Shown: one piece after another, positions 8,315 to 15,686 of the stretch
Layout of the letters: each line of letters starts with the position of its first letter
How positions within the stretch are numbered: the stretch's first letter is position 1
Source: JBLHLB01 sp047618505
Lineage (GTDB): Bacteria; Planctomycetota; UBA1135; GCA-002686595
NCBI GenBank assembly: GCA_047618505.1
Contig: JBLHLB010000008.1
Location: 1-40,924, forward strand
Direction: 5' to 3'
DNA: 40,924 nt
The notes under the pieces: generated by a model
What the model was told of the DNA's origin: nothing
Databases searched by the model: none
What the model saw: the letters and a program-made list of their open reading frames with translations, nothing else
Made by a program: the position numbers and the translations under genes

Positions 8315-10207
8315 ATGGAAATCCTGCCGGCAATTGTCCGCATCCTCCAAGTCGTTCTTGGTGTCGGACTCGTGATCTTCGTGCACGAGTGGGGCCATTT
8401 CATCGCCGCCCGCTGGTGTGGCGTACGGGTGGACATCTTTAGCATCGGCATGGGCCCCAAGATCTTTGGGTGGAAGCGAGGAGACACAACCTATCAAATA
8501 GGCGCGCTCCCCATCGGGGGCTACGTGCGTTGGGCCGGTGAGGAATGGAACCCAGAGGATGGACCTCCTCCGGCGGACAACTTCGCCGCAAAGACCATTG
8601 GACAGCGTTTCCTGATGTACTCAGGCGGCGTGATCATGAACCTGCTCTTTGGTTTGATCGTGTTCCCGATTCTGTTCTGGAATGGGGTCGACTTTGTGCG
8701 TCCCGCCGTCGGCAATGTGGCGCCGGGCAGCCCCGCCTGGCATGCGCAGATACCCACCGGCGCGGAAGTGCTGACGGTCAATGGCGACAAGATCTACGAG
8801 TTCAGCCACCTCTTCGAGAGCATCGCGCTCGGTGATCCGGCCAACACGGAACTGGTCTACCGAGATCCGGAGACCGGCCAGGAAACCACGGTCCAGCTGA
8901 CCCCCGACACGAGCGGTGGCATTCCTCTCATCGGAGTTGGACAACCCATCAAGAGCGATGCCGCCGGCAACCCGGTTGTTGGCGTGCAGGAAGGTAGTCC
9001 CGCCTGGATCGCGGGGTTGCGCAATGGCGATACCCTGCTTAGCTTCGTCGATCCGATCCCCGGCGTTTCCCTCTGGGATGAATTCAGGGAGCGCATCACG
9101 GAAGGCCAAACACTGCGCCTGCGCGTCATCGGGGAAGATGGGGATCGCGTCATTGAGTTCGACGCTAGGAAGCTCGAGATCGATCCGAACGCCAGCCCGC
9201 TCATCGGAGTACGCCCCCCCCTAAGGAGCGTCGGCGCCGTGCGACAGGGGAGCAAACTGCCCCTGGACCTGCGTGAGGGAGATCGGATTCTGTCTATCAA
9301 TGGACAGCGAATCCTACGTTTGGGCGACTACCACCGCGTCATCCAGGATCTTACGGATGCCGTCGCCATGGGCATTGAACGCCCGCTCGCCGGCGGAGTC
9401 GACACGGGCATATTGGCCGGTCACCCTGGCTGGGAGCAACTGGTTCTTAGCTCTCCTCCCCTGGACAGCGTCGGGCGACAGGCATTGATTGACGACGTGG
9501 CCATGACACTCGACCTGGAGTCTGGAATCGTCGTCCCACAGAACGGGCGAGTGGCCGCGGAAATTGGTCTGCTCGACGGCGATCTAGTTCGCAGCGTTGA
9601 CGGTGTAAGAATCGCCAGTTGGACAGAATTAACAAACGCTATCGGCATCGCAGGCAAGGAAAGTCGTGCAGCAGCCTTCGAAGTCACGCGTCTGGATAAT
9701 GCTGGCGCGCCGACCGACTTGGTCTTCCAAGTGCAGGGTCGACCCACGGCGGCGACGGAACACGGTGTTGAGATTTTGCCGGATGAGTACCTTTTCCGCA
9801 CCGACGGCTTCATTGCCTCCATCGAGGCTGGGACGACCTTCTCCTGGCGATTCCTGCAGAACACGTGGTTGACGCTCAAGCGCATTATCCTCGGCAGTGT
9901 GCGCGCCCGCGATGCAATCGGCGGACCCGTTTCTATCGCCACGATTTCCTATCGCGTAGCTGAACAGGGTCTGGCCAAGCTGTTCTTCTTCCTGTGCATG
10001 TTGAGCATCAACCTGGCCTTCCTGAACATCCTGCCGATACCAATCCTCGACGGTGGGCACCTGTTCTTCCTGTTGGTAGAGAAGGTCAAGGGATCCCCAG
10101 TTTCAGATCGCGTACTCGGGTACAGCCAGTTGATCGGCATCGTCCTGATCCTCTCGCTCTTCGTGTTCGTGACCTACAACGATCTAGCGCGATGGGTCTT
10201 CAACTGA
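8315..10207 (+). CDS. rseP: site-2 intramembrane zinc protease RseP with four PDZ-like domains
   Basis: This site-2 protease family cuts transmembrane anti-sigma factors and signal-peptide remnants within the inner membrane. The zinc motif HEWGH is at residues 24-28 in the first membrane helix. The second metal/active-site motif, NILPIPILDGGH, is near residue 571 in a C-terminal helix, followed by two more hydrophobic segments. The protein has 630 residues against about 450 for E. coli RseP. Between the catalytic helices I count four PDZ-like segments with the usual G-D-x-[IVL]-x-x-[IV] core, at about 125-190 (TGAEVLTVNGD), 220-290 (NGDTLLSF), 300-360 (EGDRILSINGQ) and 410-475 (DGDLVRSVDGV), instead of two. 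Two ECF/membrane-protein pairs in this window make plausible clients, but this is inferred. Confidence 0.93.
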   Translation: MEILPAIVRILQVVLGVGLVIFVHEWGHFIAARWCGVRVDIFSIGMGPKIFGWKRGDTTYQIGALPIGGYVRWAGEEWNPEDGPPPADNFAAKTIGQRFLMYSGGVIMNLLFGLIVFPILFWNGVDFVRPAVGNVAPGSPAWHAQIPTGAEVLTVNGDKIYEFSHLFESIALGDPANTELVYRDPETGQETTVQLTPDTSGGIPLIGVGQPIKSDAAGNPVVGVQEGSPAWIAGLRNGDTLLSFVDPIPGVSLWDEFRERITEGQTLRLRVIGEDGDRVIEFDARKLEIDPNASPLIGVRPPLRSVGAVRQGSKLPLDLREGDRILSINGQRILRLGDYHRVIQDLTDAVAMGIERPLAGGVDTGILAGHPGWEQLVLSSPPLDSVGRQALIDDVAMTLDLESGIVVPQNGRVAAEIGLLDGDLVRSVDGVRIASWTELTNAIGIAGKESRAAAFEVTRLDNAGAPTDLVFQVQGRPTAATEHGVEILPDEYLFRTDGFIASIEAGTTFSWRFLQNTWLTLKRIILGSVRARDAIGGPVSIATISYRVAEQGLAKLFFFLCMLSINLAFLNILPIPILDGGHLFFLLVEKVKGSPVSDRVLGYSQLIGIVLILSLFVFVTYNDLARWVFN

Positions 10208-11187
10208 AGGATCGCGCCCTCGCACTTGGGCGACTCCTACGGCTGTCCTTGGCTCCCTCGGCCTTGGCCGATGCGGCCGCGGGAATAGTCGCCAGCCACG
10301 GGGTCTGGCCCGGTGGCAGCGCCCCCTGGCTGTTGATTGGTGCCAGCGCCTGTGTTTACCACGGTGGCATGGCCCTGAATGATTGGGCCGACCGTGACGA
10401 GGATGCGCGCGTCCGGGCGGATCGCCCGATCCCCTCTGGCCGCATCCGCGCCGGATCCGCACTCCTCCTGGCCCTGGTCTTAATGCTGGGCGGCATCGCC
10501 TTGGCCACCCTTGCCGATCCCCTGGTAGGCGGAATGATGGCAGCGGTGGCCTCCGCCGCCGCGCTCTATGACATCGCGGGCCGCGGAGCCTGGCGAGGGC
10601 CATTGCTCTTAGCCGCCTGTCGCGCCGGGAACCTTGGGGCTGGATTGCTGCTCGGTGCCCGGCTCCAAGACCCCTCCATCGGGCTTGGGAATCTCGCAGA
10701 GCAACCGTTGCTCTGGGCGCTTCCAGGCCTCTACGGGGCCTATGTGTTCTTTGTCTCCCGACTTGGGCGACTGGAAGATCTTGGACCGACCGAGTCCCCC
10801 GGTAGACGTCCGGCGCAGCTCCTTCGACTCTCTGCTCTTTCCCTCCTGGCGGCCTGCTTGCTCGCACCTCTCCTTGTGACAGGCGCCTCTCTCCAGCACC
10901 CCTTTGGTGCTGGCGAAGTAGACCACTGGGGAACCTGGGTTCGCATGCCCTTGGCCGCGCTCTTCGGCCTGGGCGGATCCTGGGCGCTCTTCAAGGGTTC
11001 CGCCCGATCCTCCTGGACCGGCCCCCAGGTCATGGGCGCCATGGGTCTATGCCTAAGGCGGCTGCTCATCCTGACGGGCGCCATCGCCGCCGCCGCAGGT
11101 TCAACAGATGGCTTGCTCGTCGCGGGCTGCATCCTGATGGGCTACCCAGCGAGCTTCTGGCTTCGGAAGGTCTTCCCACCCTCCTAG
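10192..11187 (+). CDS. UbiA-family prenyltransferase, substrate unknown
   Basis: The protein has 331 residues with about eight hydrophobic helices. The first Asp-rich motif typical of UbiA enzymes is clear near residues 62-83: N-D-W-A-D-R-D-E-D followed by RADRPIPSGR. These enzymes attach an isoprenoid diphosphate to an acceptor in the membrane. The second Asp-rich motif is weak: YDIAGRGAW and VSRLGRLEDLG are the only candidates, which recalls the EboC-like branch rather than quinone-pathway UbiA/MenA. The ATG at 10192 overlaps the rseP stop by 16 bp; the longer open frame from 9994 runs inside rseP and is rejected. A functional link with dxr through isoprenoid supply is plausible but inferred. 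Confidence 0.8.
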   Translation: MGLQLKDRALALGRLLRLSLAPSALADAAAGIVASHGVWPGGSAPWLLIGASACVYHGGMALNDWADRDEDARVRADRPIPSGRIRAGSALLLALVLMLGGIALATLADPLVGGMMAAVASAAALYDIAGRGAWRGPLLLAACRAGNLGAGLLLGARLQDPSIGLGNLAEQPLLWALPGLYGAYVFFVSRLGRLEDLGPTESPGRRPAQLLRLSALSLLAACLLAPLLVTGASLQHPFGAGEVDHWGTWVRMPLAALFGLGGSWALFKGSARSSWTGPQVMGAMGLCLRRLLILTGAIAAAAGSTDGLLVAGCILMGYPASFWLRKVFPPS

Positions 11188-11254
11188 GGATCCCTCGGCG
11201 ATCCTCGAATTGCTGCTAAGTAGTTTGAACCCCCCTCGCAGGGGCACGTTGGGC

Positions 11255-11268
11255 GAGAGCCGGCTCTC
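11255..11268. promoter_or_regulatory. perfect 14-bp palindrome upstream of the TonB receptor start
   Basis: GAGAGCCGGCTCTC is a perfect palindrome ending 20 bp before the ATG of the receptor gene. A second small hairpin, CCCC-TCGCA-GGGG, lies at 11232-11244. The palindrome could be a dimeric regulator operator or an RNA hairpin near the translation start. No recognisable Fur box or cobalamin riboswitch is present, and the whole gap is only about 100 bp. Confidence 0.4.
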
Positions 11269-11288
11269 TTCGATTGGGCTCCCCCACC

Positions 11289-13469
11289 ATGATCTCTCCA
11301 GTTCTTGCGCTTCTCCTGACGTCCCAGTTGTCTCCAGCGCCCCATTCGCCAGACCTATGGATCAGCGGGAACCGCCTCGACCGAGGGCATCCAGTTGAAG
11401 ACCAGGAAGGAGAGAACGGCGACCAGACCGGTGCCACCTCCCTGGGGGAAACACTTGTGACGCCGGCGCTCCTCGACGCTACCCGCGGGGAGATTCCATA
11501 CTCGGTGCATACTGTGCTCCGGGGAGAGTTGCGGGAGCAAAGCTATCGCACCCTTCCCCAAGCCCTGCGCAACACGCCGGGGGTGCTCGTACAGGAAACG
11601 TCCCATGGGCAGGGCTCGCCCTACGTGCGTGGATGGACGGGCTTTCGCAACCTGCTCTTGATCGACGGGGTGCGGGTCAACAACTCGGTCTTCCGCGATG
11701 GACCGAACCAGTATTGGAACACCGTGGATGTCTATTCACTGGAGGGCGTCGAGGTCGTCAAGGGGCCGGGTGCTGTGCTCTATGGGAGCGACTCTATCGG
11801 CGCGACGGTTAACGCTCTGACTCCGAGCCCATGGTCTTTTTTTGCCTCCGGGGAAGGTCACGGCGGCACCCTCTACACACGCTTCAGTAGTGCGGAGAAG
11901 TCCCTCATCGGGCGCGCCGAAGGCGGACTGGCCTTGGGCACCAATACCGCCCTTGGTTTCGGTTTCACAGGCAAGCACTTCGGTGACTTTAGAGGCGGAC
12001 GCGAAGCAGGAAGTCAGCCCTACACAGGCTATGACGAGTGGGACTATGACCTAAAGCTAGAGCACGACCTCGACGAGAATCGCCGCCTCATCGTCAGCCG
12101 CAATCACGTCAAACAGAACGACGTTCCGCGCACACACCAGACGATCTTCGGACAACCCTTTGAAGGTACGACAGCCGGTAGCGACCTGAAGCGCGACTTG
12201 GATCAGGAGCGCGTACTCTCCAGCGTTCAACTGAGGGGTGAAGGACTGGGGAATGACGAGCGCCTCTTCGGGATCGCCGACGAATTCTCCCTGGGACTCT
12301 CATGGCATAGCCAAAGCGAGTCGCGCGACCGCATTCGCTCCAGCATGGCCCGTGAGTTCCAGAGCTTTGACGCGGACACCCTTGGCTTCCAGGCCTGGGG
12401 TTCTTCCCCCAGCCAATTGGGCCGTTGGACATACGGAGCAGACTGGTACCGCGACTTCGTCGACTCCGAAAGTTCGCGTAACCCGATTCAAGGCCCCGTC
12501 GCCGACGACGCCACCTACGACCTCCTGGGTGTTTTTCTGCAGGATGAAGTCGCGCTCAGCGAACAGCTCAACGTGACCTTTGGGCTGCGTGGCCAATACG
12601 CCGCTGTCGATGCCGACAGCGTCCGCGACCCCGTCAGCGGAGACCAGACTTCGCTGGACAAGAGCTGGTCCGACCTCGTGGGCAGCATGCGTTCGATCTA
12701 TACGGTAACTTCAAGTGTCGACGTTTTCCTCGGTATCTCCCAGGGCTTCCGTGCGCCCAACCTGTCCGACCTAACGCGTTTTGACACGGCCCGCACGGAT
12801 GAATTCGAGGTCGCCTCAACGGATCTCGAGCCTGAACAGTTTCTTTCCTATGAAGCGGGAATCCGTGCGCGGGACGAGACACGAACTCTAGAGCTGTCGG
12901 CCTACTACACCGACGTTGAAGACCTCATCATTCGGCGCCCGACGGGGAACACGAACACTGATGGGGAGTTTGAAATCACAAAGGAAAACGCCGGCGATGG
13001 ATACGTCCTTGGGGCCGAAGCACGCGCGACCTGGGCTTTCCGTCCGGCCTGGTCCGTCTTCCTCCAAACAGCGTGGATGGATGGAAAAGTGGAGACCTTT
13101 CCTACGGCGGCCCAGGTACTAGTGGAAGAGCCTATTGATCGCCTGCTTCCCTGGCAGGGGCACCTTGGCCTGCGCTATGAACAGCTTGCCCCCGGCGACG
13201 CAGCGCCAGCCTGGGTCGAGTTCCTACTGACCTTCGCCGACAAGGCGGACAAGAATTCCACGCGCGACGCCGGCGACACCACGCGCATACCCCCCGGCGG
13301 CACCCCGGGCTATGTCGTCTTTGATTTGCGCGGCGGATGCGACCTCCGCGAGAACCTACGGCTGGACCTGGGCCTCGAAAACATCCTCAATGAGGACTAC
13401 CGATTCCACGGCTCCGGCAGCAACCGACCCGGCCGCAGCCTGGTGATCGGACTGACTTTGACGCTCTAG
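11289..13469 (+). CDS. TonB-dependent outer-membrane receptor
   Basis: The protein has 726 residues and would be an outer-membrane beta-barrel importing a large ligand with TonB/ExbBD energy. The ATG at 11289 is followed by a short signal peptide (MISPVLALLLTSQLSPA); the upstream TTG at 11274 adds five residues. A possible TonB box (GETLVTPALL) precedes the plug domain at about residues 75-190, with the hallmarks QALRNTPGVLVQ, PYVRGWTGFRNLLLIDGVR and VEVVKGPGAVLYGSDSIGA. The rest shows alternating barrel strands, including FLGISQGFRAPNLSDLTRF and the final strand SLVIGLTLTL. The overall type resembles siderophore, cobalamin or copper receptors; the ligand is not determinable. Its TAG stop lies inside the long palindrome that follows. 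Confidence 0.92.
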   Translation: MISPVLALLLTSQLSPAPHSPDLWISGNRLDRGHPVEDQEGENGDQTGATSLGETLVTPALLDATRGEIPYSVHTVLRGELREQSYRTLPQALRNTPGVLVQETSHGQGSPYVRGWTGFRNLLLIDGVRVNNSVFRDGPNQYWNTVDVYSLEGVEVVKGPGAVLYGSDSIGATVNALTPSPWSFFASGEGHGGTLYTRFSSAEKSLIGRAEGGLALGTNTALGFGFTGKHFGDFRGGREAGSQPYTGYDEWDYDLKLEHDLDENRRLIVSRNHVKQNDVPRTHQTIFGQPFEGTTAGSDLKRDLDQERVLSSVQLRGEGLGNDERLFGIADEFSLGLSWHSQSESRDRIRSSMAREFQSFDADTLGFQAWGSSPSQLGRWTYGADWYRDFVDSESSRNPIQGPVADDATYDLLGVFLQDEVALSEQLNVTFGLRGQYAAVDADSVRDPVSGDQTSLDKSWSDLVGSMRSIYTVTSSVDVFLGISQGFRAPNLSDLTRFDTARTDEFEVASTDLEPEQFLSYEAGIRARDETRTLELSAYYTDVEDLIIRRPTGNTNTDGEFEITKENAGDGYVLGAEARATWAFRPAWSVFLQTAWMDGKVETFPTAAQVLVEEPIDRLLPWQGHLGLRYEQLAPGDAAPAWVEFLLTFADKADKNSTRDAGDTTRIPPGGTPGYVVFDLRGGCDLRENLRLDLGLENILNEDYRFHGSGSNRPGRSLVIGLTLTL

Positions 13470-13631
13470 CAGCCCGTTGAAAAACAGCAACTCCTCGCTC
13501 GGCCCCCACAAATCGCCTGGCTGCGTTGTCGGAACCACCCGTGTAGGTACAGCTACACGGAGAACCCGACGCCTTGCCAGGCAATTTGTGGAGACCAACC
13601 GAGAAGCTGCTGTTTTTCAACGGACTGCTAG
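13466..13631. repeat. 166-bp imperfect palindrome between convergent genes
   Basis: The left arm begins CTAGCAGCCCGTTGAAAAAC and the reverse complement of the right arm begins CTAGCAGTCCGTTGAAAAAC. Agreement continues across both ~83-base arms (shared blocks include CCACAAAT and GCCTGG), closing at GTGTAG-GTACAG-CTACAC (13541-13558). Either strand would fold into one very long hairpin. The receptor's TAG stop (13467-13469) is part of the element, and the cca stop lies 11 bp beyond its other end, so it fills the whole gap between convergent genes. It could be a bidirectional terminator, a REP/MITE-like dispersed element, or both. No transposase is encoded in it. Confidence 0.85.
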
Positions 13632-13642
13632 GGTGCGGATTC

Positions 13643-14959
13643 TCAGGCTTGCTTCGCGAGCCAATCCAATGCTGCTACGCGGTCCTGGATCGCCCCACCG
13701 AGTTGACGCAGCTGCGCCTCCCGCAATAGTTCACCCCAGCGCGGACCACGGGGAATGCTGCTGGCTCCAAGGTCCTTGCTCGAGAGGAAAGGCTCGGGAT
13801 TGAGCTCCCCGGGCGTTAGGGCCACGGCACGATCCTCCAGGGCCCCGAGGCGGGCTATCGAGTCTACCCCCGGCTCCGAGCCCCGCAGGTGGTTGAGTCC
13901 CTGCCCAAAGGCGGGCGTCCGCGCGAGCTCAATCAGCGCGGCGCGGTCACGCCAAGCCGAGCCATCGATCGTGCCCAACTCGCTGAGCTTCTGTAGGCAA
14001 TGCACGGCCGCCCAGATGGCCTTGACTCCGTCGCTCGTCGCCCGTGATGGGCGCAGGCTAGCCAGTAGCTCCACCATCTGATCATCCCGCGGTGAAAGCA
14101 ATGCGGCCAGGAATGGAACGACCCCCGGGGCGTCCCCTAGGTTTCGAATCAGGGTCAGCCTTGCCTCAACGCCCCCCCCCTGGACACCAGCCCCAGCTTG
14201 CTCCGCGTTGCTCCGCAACCCCTCGAGCCCCGGCAGGATGCGCTCAAGTACCCCGGACTCCCCCAGTAGCTGAACAGCACGGTAGGGATTGGGGCGGATA
14301 GCGATTCCACTCAGCTCGGCCAGCACGCGCTCGCGGCTTATCCCCACAAGGGCATCCAGGGAATCCCGAGCTCCTGCCCAGGTATCACCCTCGATCTCCA
14401 ATCCGTAGGCCGCTGCGAACCGGGCCATGCGCAAGAGGCGCAGGCCATCCTCGCGGAATCGCCCAACGGGGTCCCCCACCGTGCGCAGGACTCCGTTCTC
14501 AAGGTCCCCCAATCCCCCGACCACATCGCTGATTTCATCGGTCAGTGGATCCAGATACAGCGCGTTGCATGTGAAGTCACGACGCTGAGCGTCTTCGTCC
14601 ATACTCGTGCCATAGAGGACTACATCGGGACGGCGTCCATCGCTGTAGTCCCCATCACGGCGCAGGGTTGTGACCTCCAATTGCATGGTCACCGGCTCTG
14701 CCCCTCCGACTTCAATCAGCGCCACGATGGTCCCAAAGGCCTTCCCCACGGGGATAGTCCGATCGAAAATCTCTTCCACCTGGCCAGGCAAGGCGTCCGT
14801 CGCCAGGTCAATGTCCTTGGGGGTAATCCCCAGGGCGAGATCGCGCACACCGCCCCCCACGATCCACGCACGGAAGCCGTGTTCCTGAAGGGTACGGGCC
14901 GCAAATTGGGCAGCCTCGCGATCATGGGGCGAGAGTTGCTGGATTGAAGGAGTCTTCAT
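13643..14959 (-). CDS. cca: CCA tRNA nucleotidyltransferase / poly(A) polymerase family
   Basis: This is a class II nucleotidyltransferase of 438 residues that adds or repairs the 3' CCA of tRNA. Head-domain motifs are clear: the nucleotide loop IVGGGVRDLALG (about 33-44), catalytic aspartates in KDIDLAT, then QLEVTTLRRDGDY, the RRDFTCNALYLDP segment near residue 130, and the body motif RFREDGLRLLRMARFAA near 170. The C-terminal half is helical and poorly conserved, as usual. Sequence alone does not separate a full CCA enzyme from a CC- or A-adding enzyme or a poly(A) polymerase. The ATG at 14959 is 114 bp from the divergent pilin-like gene. The 3' end abuts the long palindrome. Confidence 0.9.
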   Translation of the reverse strand: MKTPSIQQLSPHDREAAQFAARTLQEHGFRAWIVGGGVRDLALGITPKDIDLATDALPGQVEEIFDRTIPVGKAFGTIVALIEVGGAEPVTMQLEVTTLRRDGDYSDGRRPDVVLYGTSMDEDAQRRDFTCNALYLDPLTDEISDVVGGLGDLENGVLRTVGDPVGRFREDGLRLLRMARFAAAYGLEIEGDTWAGARDSLDALVGISRERVLAELSGIAIRPNPYRAVQLLGESGVLERILPGLEGLRSNAEQAGAGVQGGGVEARLTLIRNLGDAPGVVPFLAALLSPRDDQMVELLASLRPSRATSDGVKAIWAAVHCLQKLSELGTIDGSAWRDRAALIELARTPAFGQGLNHLRGSEPGVDSIARLGALEDRAVALTPGELNPEPFLSSKDLGASSIPRGPRWGELLREAQLRQLGGAIQDRVAALDWLAKQA

Positions 14960-15073
14960 GTGAGTGGATTGCCCTGGTCGAAGCGGTCCACCAGAGCTTA
15001 CGACTTGAGTCGCCTGGGATCCTTGACCACGCCTGGACTTGAATGGCGCGTCGCCATACTTAGGATCCGGTGT

Positions 15074-15664
15074 ATGCCTCGATCAGCACGCCTACAACAA
15101 CTCGAAGAACGACTTGGCCTGTCCACCCTCGGTACCGGGACCATCTTCGCTATTGTCGCTGTGCTCGTCTTGGTTTCCCTCCCGCGACTACGCAGCTTTG
15201 CGGCCACGGCAAATGAGGAGGACGCCCGCTCGACTTCCCTGCGCCTTGCCGCAGCCCTCGCAGAACGCGTATTAGTCCCCGGAGAGCTGCCACCTGTGGA
15301 GGAGGTTGCCCGGGACCACCTGCGCGAACTCACCAATGCGGAATTCCTCGATGATGGGCGCCAGATGCGCCGCCATGGGTACCTATTCAGCCTGCGACGA
15401 GTTCCGCGCCCCGAGAGCACCGGTCTAGGGCGTGTGGTCTATGCCAGCGACCAGGAGCCGCTTCTGGCTATCGTCGCCTGGCCCTGGGATGTTGGGCGGA
15501 CTGGGCAGGCCGCCTGGGTTGCCACGGTGGAGGGTGACCTCCTGTCCCTGCGAACAGAAAACGAAGACGTCCCCCTGGATGGCTGGAACGGACCAGGGCA
15601 AGCCCCGCCCCTGGGGCAGGCGATTGCAAGTTGGTCCTGGGATGGCTGGCAAGCCGTGCCTTAG
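15074..15664 (+). CDS. membrane-anchored pilin-like hypothetical protein
   Basis: The protein has 196 residues from the ATG at 15074. One long N-terminal hydrophobic helix (about 20-36, GTIFAIVAVLVLVSLPRL) is followed directly by an amphipathic helix with repeated Ala/Arg/Leu (to about 65) and a small globular domain rich in Trp and Gly. The layout recalls type IV pilins and pseudopilins, whose N-terminal helix spans the membrane and continues into the periplasm. However, the prepilin cleavage motif (G-F-x-x-x-E) is absent, so this is only a structural analogy. The frame is open from 14960, but that GTG abuts the divergent cca start and the extra 38 residues are featureless. It converges with the HEAT lipoprotein gene, 22 bp away. 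Confidence 0.6.
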   Translation: MPRSARLQQLEERLGLSTLGTGTIFAIVAVLVLVSLPRLRSFAATANEEDARSTSLRLAAALAERVLVPGELPPVEEVARDHLRELTNAEFLDDGRQMRRHGYLFSLRRVPRPESTGLGRVVYASDQEPLLAIVAWPWDVGRTGQAAWVATVEGDLLSLRTENEDVPLDGWNGPGQAPPLGQAIASWSWDGWQAVP

Positions 15665-15686
15665 GCGGCTCGCACTCCCATTCAGC

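Noticed and set aside
9994..10191. Upstream extension of the UbiA-type gene
   Set aside because: It lies entirely within rseP in another frame and precedes the first membrane helix with unrelated sequence.
13477..13803. Small ORFs reading through the long palindrome
   Set aside because: Both strands give mirrored peptides because of the inverted repeat; no independent support for coding.
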